Positions 46,134 through 55,476 are shown, counted from the first letter of the stretch. The stretch: 64,000 bases of DNA from Litchfieldella anticariensis FP35 = DSM 16096 (GCF_000409775.1 NZ_KE332395.1:62001-126000), one strand, 5' to 3'. Made by a program: numbers and translations. Notes: generated from the sequence alone by a model not told the origin.

Positions 46134-46172
46134 TTATCCACAGCATCTTACGCGATAGGAGGCTGTGGATAT
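46134..46172. repeat. Inverted pair of DnaA-box-like sequences
   Basis: TTATCCACA (46134-46142), a perfect DnaA consensus box, faces TGTGGATAT (46164-46172), one mismatch from the reverse consensus. The arms TATCCACAGC/GCTGTGGATA form a 10-bp perfect stem with a 17-nt loop. It lies 13 nt after the HAD stop. It could be a DnaA site or simply a transcript-end hairpin; no U-run follows. Confidence 0.6.
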
Positions 46173-46237
46173 CTAGAACGATGAGACCTTTGCCTGACTG
46201 CGCTATGATGGAGCCACACTTACCTCAGGAGCGCAGT

Positions 46238-46612
46238 ATGGCCTCCCTACAGGACCAATTACGCGGCCTGGTCTATTCCACCGAGCATGGCCAGACCTGC
46301 CCCGATTGCCGAGAGCCCGTCGATGCGTGCCGCTGTGCCAAACAGGCCGAAAACGAGCGCCTGGCAGCGTTGGATGGCATCGTACGTATCCGTCGCGAAA
46401 CCAGTGGCCGCAAGGGTAAGGGCGTGACCACTATCACAGGGGTACCGCTGGCCACTACAGAACTCAAGACGTTAGCCACGGAACTCAAGAAACGCTGCGG
46501 TACTGGTGGGGCCGTCAAGGAAGGCGTCATCGAGATCCAGGGCGACCATCGCGATGTCCTCAAGGCTGAACTGGAACGCCGTGGCTTTCGGGTCAAGCTG
46601 GCAGGAGGCTGA
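46238..46612 (+). CDS. yciH: SUI1/eIF1-family translation factor YciH
   Basis: A 124-residue protein. The C-terminal SUI1 domain (about 45-124) has RIRRETSGRKGKGVTTITG and GGAVKEGVIEIQGDHRD, following E. coli YciH. The N-terminal region carries four closely spaced cysteines (21, 24, 31, 33 in CPDCREPVDACRC), absent from E. coli YciH and suggestive of a small metal-binding knot. YciH affects start-codon fidelity. AGGAG lies 7 nt before the ATG at 46238; an upstream in-frame start was rejected. Confidence 0.9.
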   Translation: MASLQDQLRGLVYSTEHGQTCPDCREPVDACRCAKQAENERLAALDGIVRIRRETSGRKGKGVTTITGVPLATTELKTLATELKKRCGTGGAVKEGVIEIQGDHRDVLKAELERRGFRVKLAGG

Positions 46613-46619
46613 GCGAAGG

Positions 46620-47021
46620 ATGATTCCCCCTCGTACATTGTCGTTGCTACCACTACTGATGGTGTTGGCACTGCTCAGCGCCTGTGCCAGTTCGCCGCGC
46701 TTCGCCACTCTCGATGCTCAGGTGGTGGCCGATTCCCCTTTCGAGTTACCCGACAATGCCGAACTACGCGTGACTCTGGAAGATCTTTCGGAAACCACGG
46801 TAATCGCCGTAAGCACCTATACCCGCTTGCAAAGCGTCCCGGTTCCCGTCTCGCTGCGCTACGACGCCAATGCCATCGATGAAGACCACGCCTATGCCCT
46901 GCGTGCTCGAGTGCGTGCCAACGGTCGTTCGACGCACATCAACCGCGAACCGGTACCAGTGCTGACCGGTAATGCCAGTGAAGGGGCTATCGAAATCCCT
47001 CTGGAAGCCACACACCGCTAA
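46620..47021 (+). CDS. YbaY/YscW-type lipoprotein
   Basis: A 133-residue lipoprotein. The signal segment (6-19) ends in LLSAC with lipidated Cys22. The mature domain (about 35-130) begins ELPDNAELRVTLEDLSETT, typical of the YbaY/YscW pilotin-like beta-barrel fold of unknown function. It follows yciH after 7 nt and is probably cotranscribed. It converges with the sirtuin gene (stops 2 nt apart) and no terminator hairpin is visible between them. Confidence 0.8.
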   Translation: MIPPRTLSLLPLLMVLALLSACASSPRFATLDAQVVADSPFELPDNAELRVTLEDLSETTVIAVSTYTRLQSVPVPVSLRYDANAIDEDHAYALRARVRANGRSTHINREPVPVLTGNASEGAIEIPLEATHR

Positions 47022-47023
47022 CC

Positions 47024-47932
47024 TCAACTCCAGCCCATGCCAAGATCAGGGCCCGGCTTGCCGGGTCCCTCCTGTCGCTCCCCATCCAGGTTCGCCGTCA
47101 GGGCCGTCAATGCTTCACCAATCGATTGTTCACACTTCAGTGCATAGAGGTCATCGGCTCTTGTTCGACCGCGGTTGAGGCAGGCAATGGGCTTGCCCTG
47201 GCGCGCGGCTTCACGGGCGAAGCGGTAACCGGAATAGACCATCAGTGACGAGCCCACCACCAACAACGCCTCGGCAGCCTGAAGTGCAGCCAGCGCCGCC
47301 GTCACACGCTCGCCCGGTACACTGTCACCGAAGAACACCACATCCGGCTTGAGGATACCCTCGCCACAGCGTTGGCAAGCGGGAACCCGGAAGCTGGAGA
47401 AGTCAGCGGCTTCCAGATCGGCATCACCATCCGGTCCGACAGCCGCTTCCCGTTCCAGCCAGTGCGGATTGAGCATTTCGAGCTCAGCGTGCAAGTCGTG
47501 GCGCATGCGCCGCCCCTGGCAGGTCATACAACGCACGATCTCGGCTCGACCGTGCAGATCGATCACGCGCTGAGAACCGGCCCGTTGGTGCAAGCCATCG
47601 ACATTCTGCGTTACCAGCGCGCTCACATAGCCCATGGTTTCCAGATGCGCCAACGCATGATGTGCCGACCCCGGCCGGGCTTCACTGAGCGCCCGGAAGC
47701 CGACCAGTGCCCGAGCCCAGTAGCGTTGGCGAGCGGCATGGCTGGCCATGAACTCCTGATGACGCATGGGAGGAGAACGTTTCCACGCGCCTTGATCGTC
47801 ACGATAGTCCGGGATGCCACTGGCAGTGCTAACCCCAGCGCCGGTCAATACCAGCAAGCGCGGATAACGCCTGACGAAGGCCGCCAATGCTTCTTGATCG
47901 GCCGCCAGCAAACGCTCACTACGAGGGTACAT
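47024..47932 (-). CDS. cobB: Sir2-family NAD-dependent protein deacylase
   Basis: A 302-residue sirtuin. NAD-site motif LTGAGVSTASGIPDYR (about 29-44), TQNVDGLHQRAG, catalytic His in VIDLHG and four zinc cysteines (CMTC, CQRC) are all present. FFGDSVP and VVGSSLMVY complete the fold. Sirtuins remove acetyl or other acyl groups from lysine. The protein is longer than E. coli CobB and closer to the class II/SIRT4-like layout. Confidence 0.9.
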   Translation of the reverse strand: MYPRSERLLAADQEALAAFVRRYPRLLVLTGAGVSTASGIPDYRDDQGAWKRSPPMRHQEFMASHAARQRYWARALVGFRALSEARPGSAHHALAHLETMGYVSALVTQNVDGLHQRAGSQRVIDLHGRAEIVRCMTCQGRRMRHDLHAELEMLNPHWLEREAAVGPDGDADLEAADFSSFRVPACQRCGEGILKPDVVFFGDSVPGERVTAALAALQAAEALLVVGSSLMVYSGYRFAREAARQGKPIACLNRGRTRADDLYALKCEQSIGEALTALTANLDGERQEGPGKPGPDLGMGWS

Positions 47933-48025
47933 GTCACGCTCCCGAACAAGGATTCATGGCCCTTGATGGCCAGGGTTGGCTAGAATGGGGCGGCACCGAC
48001 ATCATATGGGCAAGGACTCCTCTCG

Positions 48026-48937
48026 ATGGCCTGGCTGGAATACCTGTTACCGCTGATCTTCCTGTTTCCCCTGGGGGCTACGGCGGTCATCGTCATCGCC
48101 CTGCGCAACCTACACGACGCCCGCGTGCGTTCGCCCTTCGACGCCCACCCGCTACGCGAACCCGGCCAGGTCCTGCGCGACCGCCTCGATCGGGCCTTCG
48201 CCAGCCTGTTTCTCAACGGCGCTCTAGGGCCTATCGTTACCATGGCGCCATTGGTCTACGGCATGGGCCGCATGATATTCGCCAACGAGCAGAACTGGAT
48301 CGAATGGACACTGTATGGCCTGCTATGCACCGCACTGGTCCTGGTATTCTGCTTTCTGTTGATCCGTGATTTCCAGCGTATCCGACGTCTGAAACTCGGC
48401 CTGGCCTGTGAGCTCGCCGTGGGCCAGGAACTCGAGCGCTTGATTCATCCCGATGCCCATCCCTACCACGTCTTTCATGACATCCCCGCCGACACCTATA
48501 CCATCGACCATATCGCAGTCACACCGCACGGGGTCTTCGTCATCGAGACCCGCGCCCGCACCCCTCCATTCGATGCCAGCGGCCAGGAACAGAACCAAGT
48601 GGCAGTGGAGCGCGAGCGTCTGCGCTTCCCAGGCTGGAGCGAGCGTGTCCCGCTGCGCAAGACCCGCCAAGCGGTTCAGTGGCTGCGCCACTGGCTAGCC
48701 CGTGAGTGCCAGGGTGAGGTGCCGATTCGCGGTGTGCTGGTCTTGCCTGGCTGGGAGATCGATACCAGCCACGCCGCTGGCGATCTGCTCGTCGTCAGCG
48801 GCGAAGGCCTGGCTGATCTGCTCGATACCATGTCCTTGGGGCGCTTCAACGAACAGGCCCATGACCGAGCGATCCGCGCACTGATGACGCGCAGCACGCT
48901 GATGGAATCGAGGGATCTGCAACGCCCTTCTGTATAG
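48026..48937 (+). CDS. Membrane-anchored NERD-domain protein
   Basis: A 303-residue protein with two hydrophobic segments (about 5-27 and 90-113) and then a NERD (nuclease-related) domain (about 125-240). The domain is identified by YTIDHIAVTPHGVFVIETRA and the later GVLVLPGWEID strand. NERD domains share a restriction-endonuclease-like core; functions are mostly unproven. It is a single gene between divergent sirtuin and convergent RNase genes. Start at 48026 by hydrophobic N terminus. Confidence 0.82.
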   Translation: MAWLEYLLPLIFLFPLGATAVIVIALRNLHDARVRSPFDAHPLREPGQVLRDRLDRAFASLFLNGALGPIVTMAPLVYGMGRMIFANEQNWIEWTLYGLLCTALVLVFCFLLIRDFQRIRRLKLGLACELAVGQELERLIHPDAHPYHVFHDIPADTYTIDHIAVTPHGVFVIETRARTPPFDASGQEQNQVAVERERLRFPGWSERVPLRKTRQAVQWLRHWLARECQGEVPIRGVLVLPGWEIDTSHAAGDLLVVSGEGLADLLDTMSLGRFNEQAHDRAIRALMTRSTLMESRDLQRPSV

Positions 48938-48940
48938 ACC

Positions 48941-49723
48941 TCAGAAGGTGGGAATAGTGACTCGCGGATGACAACGCCCCCGGCCCTGCCTTGCCAGGCT
49001 CTCGGCGGCCGGGAAGTCGCCCAGCCGCTGGGCATCGATACCGATGCGTACCTCAGTCAACACCCGATTACCCCGTCCACGGCACTCCAGACGCAAGGCA
49101 CGCCCGGTACCTTCTCCGAAGGCCGCCTCGAAGGCTGCGATCAGATCGTTGCGACCCACCTCGCTCCCTTGATTGAGCGCCACGAACGCGCTGAAGGCGC
49201 TCTCGTTGACCGCCTCCAGCAGGGCCAGCGACGCTGCGAAATAGTTCTCTTCCGGCAGATCCAGGCAAGCCGCGTGCTTGGCATACTGGTAGCGGTCCAG
49301 GCAGCTGGCGCGCCCGGGCATGGCGTCGTCCAGAGTGTCGGCAAGCTCGGTAGGGAGGTCGAAGGGGGGATGCGCACGGCAGAAGCTCCCATCGGCGCGA
49401 GGCTCCTCGAGGAAGCAGCCTTCGCGCCACCACTTGGGCCGGTCGACGCCACGCTCGGCGAAGCGCTGCGGTAACGACGGCCACAATCCATGCAATACGA
49501 AGCCTTGTTCGGCGCCCTCGCGCAGCGACGGCTCGCGACACTCACGCGGGGGGCGCGATTGCGTGGCACAAAAGCCGGGGTGCCAGGTCAGCGCCAGGGT
49601 AAAGTGGTCGAAGCCCCGGCTTTCGAGCGACGGTGCAGCCACCGAGGGAGTCATCCAGCCGAGCAGGAGCACCACCATCGCTGACAGAACCACCACACGG
49701 AGTCGCCACTTACCGTCGTTCAT
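48941..49723 (-). CDS. Ribonuclease T2 family protein
   Basis: A 260-residue exported protein. The signal peptide (about 8-30) ends SVAA. Active-site segment CAS I is FVLHGLWPS with His78. CAS II reads RYQYAKHAACL with Lys149 and His150; the family's usual His-Glu before these is Tyr145-Gln146 here. Eight or more cysteines could form disulfides. RNase I-type enzymes degrade RNA in the periplasm. The ATG at 49723 is 4 nt from the dgt-like stop; a GTG just before it is an alternative. Confidence 0.85.
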   Translation of the reverse strand: MNDGKWRLRVVVLSAMVVLLLGWMTPSVAAPSLESRGFDHFTLALTWHPGFCATQSRPPRECREPSLREGAEQGFVLHGLWPSLPQRFAERGVDRPKWWREGCFLEEPRADGSFCRAHPPFDLPTELADTLDDAMPGRASCLDRYQYAKHAACLDLPEENYFAASLALLEAVNESAFSAFVALNQGSEVGRNDLIAAFEAAFGEGTGRALRLECRGRGNRVLTEVRIGIDAQRLGDFPAAESLARQGRGRCHPRVTIPTF

Positions 49724-49726
49724 CAC

Positions 49727-51064
49727 TCAATCGCCCTTGAGCCGGCCTCCCATTTCTTGAGCCAAATCCACCGCATAGTGGTCGGTCATGCCACCGATGA
49801 AGTCGAGCATGCGCCGATAGCTGTCGTAGAGCGACCACGAGGGCCGTGGCGTATTCTCGCCGATCAGTGCTAGCACGCGCTGGTGCTTGAAGGTCGAGCG
49901 TCCATAGTAATGCAGCTCATGAGCGGCGCCGATGAACGCTTCCAGTAGAATGCCCAGCGTGGTGTAGGCGCCGATCTCCAGCTTGGCCTTGCGCTCGTTC
50001 TGGAAGATCCGCTCACGGGCCAGTTGCTTGGCTGCCTTCACCCCCCAGTCCAGGTCCGGGTGGCAAAGCTCGAGCAAGTCGTTACGCAAGTTGCCGTTCA
50101 GTAGCTCCTGCTCGTGCTCGACGAACACTGCGCCCACATCGTTGACCGCACGCTCCATGGCCGCTCCGCGCAGGGCAGCGATGCGCCGTCGCTGGGAGAC
50201 ACCGTCACGCTGCATGTCGTGATACTCCGGCGGCACCTCGCCGGCGATCTGGGTCAGCACCTCGGCCACCTCGTCGAAGCGCAGGATACCCATTTCCAGG
50301 CCATCCTCGAGATCCAGCAGTGCATAGCAGATGTCATCGGCAGCCTCGACCAGCCAGGCCAAGGGGTGGCGGCACCAGGTCCACTCACCGCGTGACTTCA
50401 AACCCAGGCGGCTGGCAACTTCGGCCAGCTGCCGCTTCTCCGACTGGTAGCAGCCGAACTTGCCGGCCATGCCACCGTGCTCCACTGTCCAGGGGTACTT
50501 GAGCATGGTGCCCAAGGTAGCCGTCGTCAGGCGCATACCACCCTTGAACTGGTTGTATTCGATCTGGGTGACGATGCGAAACCCCTGGGCATTGCCTTCA
50601 TAAGTCAGCAGATCGGCACGCTCGGGTTCGGAGAGACCGTCGAGCAAACCACTGCCATCACTCTCGGCGCGCTTGAACCAGTCGCGAATGGCATATTCAC
50701 CGGCATGGCCGAAGGGCGGGTTGCCGATATCGTGGCCTAGGCAGGCGGCCTGGACGATCACGCCAAGATCAGCCGGCGTGATCCACTCGGGCAGGCGATC
50801 GCGTAATCGCTCACCGACGATCATCCCCAGCGAGCGCCCCACGCAGCCGACTTCCAGCGAGTGTGTCAGGCGGGTATGGATATGATCGTTGTCGGTCAGC
50901 GGATGGACCTGGGTCTTGCGTCCAAGGCGACGGAACGAACCGGCGAAAACGATCCGATCGTGATCCTTGTGGAAGGGACTGCGACCGATCTCGCCGCGCG
51001 CTTCGCGCGGCTTGTCGTTGAGTCGATCAGGCGAAAGCAGTCGCTCCCAGTGCATCTGCGTCAT
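49727..51064 (-). CDS. dgt: dGTPase-like HD-domain triphosphohydrolase
   Basis: A 445-residue protein. The HD motif residues are in RLTHSLEVGCV and CLGHDIGNPPFGHAGE, preceded by GSFRRLGRKTQV, all typical of deoxyguanosinetriphosphate triphosphohydrolases. Such enzymes hydrolyse dNTPs to nucleoside plus tripolyphosphate and can limit phage or shape dNTP pools. AAGGAG 8 nt before the ATG at 51064 decides this start. It is followed at once by the RNase T2 gene. Confidence 0.88.
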   Translation of the reverse strand: MTQMHWERLLSPDRLNDKPREARGEIGRSPFHKDHDRIVFAGSFRRLGRKTQVHPLTDNDHIHTRLTHSLEVGCVGRSLGMIVGERLRDRLPEWITPADLGVIVQAACLGHDIGNPPFGHAGEYAIRDWFKRAESDGSGLLDGLSEPERADLLTYEGNAQGFRIVTQIEYNQFKGGMRLTTATLGTMLKYPWTVEHGGMAGKFGCYQSEKRQLAEVASRLGLKSRGEWTWCRHPLAWLVEAADDICYALLDLEDGLEMGILRFDEVAEVLTQIAGEVPPEYHDMQRDGVSQRRRIAALRGAAMERAVNDVGAVFVEHEQELLNGNLRNDLLELCHPDLDWGVKAAKQLARERIFQNERKAKLEIGAYTTLGILLEAFIGAAHELHYYGRSTFKHQRVLALIGENTPRPSWSLYDSYRRMLDFIGGMTDHYAVDLAQEMGGRLKGD

Positions 51065-51195
51065 GGGCATTTCTCCTTGATACTCCATTCTGGCACCCTC
51101 GACGCTAGCCGACCAGAGATCCCTCCAGGCAGGCTCTGGCACTGGCTGTGTACACCATCAAGCATGTTCGTCCTCGGCCCACATCTGCAGCCCAG

Positions 51196-52689
51196 CTACA
51201 TCCGCTGCTTGACCATCCAACCGAACACCAGTCCAGCGACGATCAGTGTGATGGCGAAGGCATAGATCCCGATGGAAATACCACTGTTCCACAGGATGCT
51301 CCAGTCACCGCCGGAGATCGACATCGCTCGCCTCATGTTGTATTCCATCTGGCCGCCCAGCAGCAGCCCGAGCACCACCGGCACCGTGGGGATCTCGAGT
51401 TTGCGCAGCACATAGCCGAGCACGCCGAAGGCCAGCATCAGGTACAGGTCGAAAGCACTGTTACTGAGCGAGTAGACGCCGACGAAGGCCACCATCACGA
51501 CCATCGGCATCAGGAACCAGCCGGGCGCCTGAAGCACCTTGGCGAAGAACCCCACCAGCGGAATATTGAGCACCAGCAGCATGACGTTGCCGATGAACAA
51601 TGCCGCCACCAGCCCCCAGACCATCTCCGGCTGCTGGGCGAACAGCAGCGGCCCCGGGGTGATGTTCATCGACAGCAGCAGCGCCAGCAGGACCGCCGTG
51701 GTGCCGCTACCGGGAATCCCTAGCGACAGCATGGGGATCAGTGCACCGCCGGCGGCGGCATTGTTGCCCGCTTCGGGTGCCGCAACGCCGCGCGGATCGC
51801 CACGGCCGAAGTCGCCGCGACGCCCCAGCCAGCGCTTCTCCAGCGTGTAGGAGAGGAAGCTGCCCAGCGCCGCGCCGGCGCCGGGCAGCACGCCGGCAAT
51901 GAAACCGATCAGCGAACTGCGAGCGATGGTGGGGCTGCATTGCCAGGCGCTACGCATGCCCGGAATGGCCGAGCCGAGCTTCATGGTGGGCTTGCTGCCA
52001 TGGCGGGTATCCTCGAGGAAGACCAGGCATTCGGAGATTGCGAACAGGCCGACCAGGGCCACGATGAAATCGATGCCGTCGTAGAGTTCGAACCAGCCGA
52101 AGGTGTAGCGCGGTACGCTGCTGACCGCGTCGATCCCCACGGTGCCCAGCAGCAGCCCCAGGCAGGCGGCGATGAAGCTCTTGGTCAAGCTACCACTGGT
52201 CACGCCGCCGATCGTGGCGAAGGCCAGCACGAACAGGGCGAAGTACTCGGCCGGCCCGAAGCGAATCGCGAAGCCCACCAGCAAGGGCGCGAACAGTGTC
52301 AGGCCGATGGTGGCGACGGTGGCACCGATGAAGGACGCCACACCGGAGAGCCCCAGCGCCTCGCCCCCTCGCCCCTTGAGCGCCATGGGATAACCGTCGA
52401 GCGTGGTCATCATGGCCGGTTCGTCGCCCGGAATATTGAGCAGGATGGAACTGATGCGCCCCCCGTACATGCAGCCATAATAGATGCTGACCAACAGGAT
52501 CAGGGCCGCGGTGGGCGTCAACCCGAAGTTGAAGGTCAAGGGAATCATCAGCGCCACGCCGTTGACCGGCCCCAACCCGGGCAGGGCACCGATCAGCGTA
52601 CCCAAGGCACAGCCGATGAGGGCCAGAAACAGATGCTGAGGCTCGAGCGCTACGGCGAACCCCTGGGCGAGGAAGGTGAGAATATCCAT
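51196..52689 (-). CDS. tctA: Tripartite tricarboxylate transporter permease TctA
   Basis: A 497-residue membrane protein of about 12 helices with the family motifs IGCALGTLIGALPGLGPVNG near the N terminus and VLPGAGAALGSFLSYTLEKR centrally. TctA forms the transport path with TctB, fed by periplasmic TctC. It is the last gene of the hmgL-caiB-tctCBA operon, 10 nt after tctB. Confidence 0.95.
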   Translation of the reverse strand: MDILTFLAQGFAVALEPQHLFLALIGCALGTLIGALPGLGPVNGVALMIPLTFNFGLTPTAALILLVSIYYGCMYGGRISSILLNIPGDEPAMMTTLDGYPMALKGRGGEALGLSGVASFIGATVATIGLTLFAPLLVGFAIRFGPAEYFALFVLAFATIGGVTSGSLTKSFIAACLGLLLGTVGIDAVSSVPRYTFGWFELYDGIDFIVALVGLFAISECLVFLEDTRHGSKPTMKLGSAIPGMRSAWQCSPTIARSSLIGFIAGVLPGAGAALGSFLSYTLEKRWLGRRGDFGRGDPRGVAAPEAGNNAAAGGALIPMLSLGIPGSGTTAVLLALLLSMNITPGPLLFAQQPEMVWGLVAALFIGNVMLLVLNIPLVGFFAKVLQAPGWFLMPMVVMVAFVGVYSLSNSAFDLYLMLAFGVLGYVLRKLEIPTVPVVLGLLLGGQMEYNMRRAMSISGGDWSILWNSGISIGIYAFAITLIVAGLVFGWMVKQRM

Positions 52690-52699
52690 AGCGAAGGGG

Positions 52700-53188
52700 T
52701 TACCAACTCAGGCCGGGCATGTTGGGAAGCGGCATGCCCAGGGCGAATTCGAACAGGGCGTAGAGCCCCACTGTGAGGATGGTGCCGCTGGCCAGCGACG
52801 GCTTCCAGGGCGCCCCGAACAGCCGGACCAACACGATGACGGTGACCAGGGACGCCGGCAGAAAGCCCCACGGCTCGAGAAAGACCGCATAGCCCCCCAG
52901 CAACAGCAACGCCCCCACCTGACGCAACAGGGCGGCGCGGTGCGGCCAGCGCTGGTTGAAGCCGGGACGCAGGATCAGATACAGCGCCAGCAGGCCCAGC
53001 GGCACGCTGACCAGGCGCGGAAACGCGCCCGGCCCCACCGGCTGCATGAAGCCGGTGGCGAAGCTGTGTGAATGCCACCAGGCGCCTGCCGCCAACACCG
53101 CCAGCACGACACCGGCGATGCGGTCACCGATGACACCGGGGATACGCCCGGCGTCCATGCCGGGTTCATGCATACCGGACTCGCTCAC
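52700..53188 (-). CDS. tctB: Tripartite tricarboxylate transporter small subunit TctB
   Basis: A 162-residue protein with four hydrophobic helices and the family-typical QPVGPGAFPRLVSVPLGLLA segment after the first helix. The start appears to be GTG at 53188, overlapping the tctC stop (GTGA), with GGGG about 7 nt upstream. A later in-frame ATG (53173) is an alternative. Confidence 0.88.
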   Translation of the reverse strand: MSESGMHEPGMDAGRIPGVIGDRIAGVVLAVLAAGAWWHSHSFATGFMQPVGPGAFPRLVSVPLGLLALYLILRPGFNQRWPHRAALLRQVGALLLLGGYAVFLEPWGFLPASLVTVIVLVRLFGAPWKPSLASGTILTVGLYALFEFALGMPLPNMPGLSW

Positions 53189-54180
53189 TGAATGACCCCG
53201 ATCTCCCGGGAAACCGTCTCGACCTCGTCGATCGACTGGCGCACGAAGTCGTTAAACTCTTCACCACCGCGCCACAACGGTACCAGCCCGTTCTGCTGAG
53301 CAACGTCCTTCCACTCATCACTCTCATACAGCGTCTGCAGGGTATCGACCATGGCAGTGTAATCTTCGTCCGATACCTCGCCGCCGGTGTAGAAGCCACG
53401 CCAGTTGTAACCCGTGACATCGTAGCCTTGAGAGACGGCAGTCGGGAGATCGGCAAAAGGCTCCGGCAACGGCTCCTCGGATAACACTGCCAAGACCCGC
53501 ACGTCGCCGGATTCGATGAAACCAGCGATCTCACCTAAATCGGTGGACACGACATCCACATGGCCACCCATCATCTGGGTCACCGCTGGACCGCCGCCGT
53601 CGAACTGCACCCAGCGCACGCTACCGATCTGGTCGGCCGGCATGCCGGCGGCCTTGGCCAGCATCAGGGCTCGGATGTGATCCCATCCACCAGCACCGCT
53701 GGAGCCCGCCATGGCCAGTGAGTCCGGCTCCTCGACCATGGTCTCGAGCAACTGGTCCAGGCTCTCGAAGCGACTCTCATCATCGACCAGGATGACCCCT
53801 ACGTCCGTTCCCAGCATCGCCAACCAGCGCATGGTGTCGGCGCCGCCCGGGTACTGGCCCTGGGCGATCTGGGTCATGCCCACCGTGCTGGTGGCGACGA
53901 CCAGGTCGCTGTCCGCCGGTCGCTTGCTGGCCACATTGGAAAACGCTACGGCACCGACGCCGCCCGGCATGTTAGTGACCTGAACCGGGCTGTCCACCAG
54001 ATCCAGCTCGAGCAGCAGCTTGCCTACCGAACGGCAGGTGAAATCCCAGCCGCCCCCCGGGTCCGCCGGGGCGATGCATTCGCTGATGGGTAGCGCCTGG
54101 CTCGGCGCGCTGAAAGCCAGGCCGAGGCCCAACAGGGCCGAGGCGGCAAGACCATGACGGGCGTGCTTGATAGTTGGCAT
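53185..54180 (-). CDS. tctC: Tripartite tricarboxylate transporter substrate-binding protein TctC
   Basis: A 331-residue periplasmic protein. A signal peptide (about 1-28, ending SQA) is followed by PISECIAPADPGGGWDFTCR, the TctC/Bug-family ligand loop. The NMPGGVGAVAFSNVASKRP segment matches the second conserved motif. GGAGGA lies 8 nt before the ATG at 54180. The ligand is unknown; the upstream CoA-transferase and lyase genes suggest a dicarboxylate. Confidence 0.92.
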   Translation of the reverse strand: MPTIKHARHGLAASALLGLGLAFSAPSQALPISECIAPADPGGGWDFTCRSVGKLLLELDLVDSPVQVTNMPGGVGAVAFSNVASKRPADSDLVVATSTVGMTQIAQGQYPGGADTMRWLAMLGTDVGVILVDDESRFESLDQLLETMVEEPDSLAMAGSSGAGGWDHIRALMLAKAAGMPADQIGSVRWVQFDGGGPAVTQMMGGHVDVVSTDLGEIAGFIESGDVRVLAVLSEEPLPEPFADLPTAVSQGYDVTGYNWRGFYTGGEVSDEDYTAMVDTLQTLYESDEWKDVAQQNGLVPLWRGGEEFNDFVRQSIDEVETVSREIGVIQ

Positions 54181-54264
54181 CTTGTTGTTCCTCCACTTGT
54201 TTTTATGTCGCTTGTTATCATGGCCAAGACCCGTGTGGATCCAGGCGACCCCTTGCAAGGTAGC

Positions 54265-55476
54265 TCAAATGACGCCTCGCTCACTCAAGGCATTCACTTC
54301 CGCTTCGTCAAGGCCCAAGTCGAGCAGGATGTCGCGGGTATGTTCGCCGAGTCTCGGCACGGGGTGATGCACCGCCGCCGGGGCCTCACTCATTTTCACC
54401 GGGAAACCGGTGGTGGGAACACGGCCAAACTCTCCCTGATCCAACTCGATCTTCATCTGCTGGGCCTGCACCTGAGGGTCCTCGAAGGTCTCGCGCAGAT
54501 TGTAGACCCTTCCGCAGGGCACGCCGGCCCGGTTGAGATGTTCGATCCATTCGTCGACGCTGCGCTCCTCGGTCACCTGCGTCAGGATCTCGCGCAACGC
54601 CTCGCGGTTGGCCATACGACGTGAGTTGTCAGTGAAGCGCTCATCTTCGAGCAGGTGCAGCATGTCGAGCGCTCCCAAAAAACGCTCGACCATGATGTCG
54701 TTGCTGGGTGCGATAGCCACTTCCCCATCGCTGGCTCGAAACAGGCCATAGGGATAAAGCATGGGATGGTCGTTGCCAGTACGCGCCGGCACTTGGTCGG
54801 TGGCGAAGAATTCCGCCGCCAGATAGCCCATCATGCTGATCAAGCCATTGGTCAAGGCAGTCTCGACGATATCACCCTGACCGGTTCGCTCACGGCGCAC
54901 CAGTGCCGCGCAGATCCCAAAAGCCAGATTCTGGCTGGCGACCATATCGCTGATCGGCGGCGCTGCCCGCATGGGCTCGCCGTCACCGGGGCCGTTGACG
55001 CCCATGAAGCCGCTCATCGCCTGGGCGATGAAGTCATAGGCCGGACGGTCGCGATAAGGGCCACTGGAACCGAAACCATTGATGCGGCCAATGACCAAGT
55101 GCGGGAAACGCTCGCGCAATGTCTCGTCGTCGAGCCCCATCTTCGCCATGACGCCCGGACGGAAATTCTCGACCAGGACGTCGGCCTCTTCCAGCAGCCG
55201 ACACAGCAGCGCCTTGCCCTCATCGCTGCGCAGATCGAGCGTCAAGGAACGCTTGTTGCGGTTGAACTGGGCGAAGTACCAGCTGAAACCGTTCACCATA
55301 TTGCCTTGGGAGCGCACGATATCGCCGCGCCCCGGCGGTTCGACCTTGATCACTTCAGCGCCATGATCGCCCAGGATCTGGGTACAGAAAGGCCCGGAGA
55401 TCACGCGTGTCAAATCGATGACACGAATGCCATCCAAGGAACCCGTGGTGTGAGATTGCGAAACTGACATGCTCAT
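54265..55476 (-). CDS. CaiB/BaiF-family (class III) CoA-transferase
   Basis: A 403-residue transferase. GIRVIDLTRVISGPFCTQIL lies near the N terminus, VIKVEPPGRGD follows, the catalytic Asp is expected near 170-180 (region ISDMVASQN), and the RTGNDHPMLYPYGLF motif is present. The family exchanges CoA between acids, for example succinyl-CoA and a free dicarboxylate. Its start overlaps the hmgL stop (ATGA), implying joint action. The most likely job is activating the acid imported by TctCBA. Confidence 0.9.
   Translation of the reverse strand: MSMSVSQSHTTGSLDGIRVIDLTRVISGPFCTQILGDHGAEVIKVEPPGRGDIVRSQGNMVNGFSWYFAQFNRNKRSLTLDLRSDEGKALLCRLLEEADVLVENFRPGVMAKMGLDDETLRERFPHLVIGRINGFGSSGPYRDRPAYDFIAQAMSGFMGVNGPGDGEPMRAAPPISDMVASQNLAFGICAALVRRERTGQGDIVETALTNGLISMMGYLAAEFFATDQVPARTGNDHPMLYPYGLFRASDGEVAIAPSNDIMVERFLGALDMLHLLEDERFTDNSRRMANREALREILTQVTEERSVDEWIEHLNRAGVPCGRVYNLRETFEDPQVQAQQMKIELDQGEFGRVPTTGFPVKMSEAPAAVHHPVPRLGEHTRDILLDLGLDEAEVNALSERGVI

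Noticed and set aside
49727-51064. An antiphage island built on NERD, RNase T2 and dGTPase genes
   Set aside because: The genes are on different strands, are common housekeeping-type families, and no recombinase or known defence partner is nearby.
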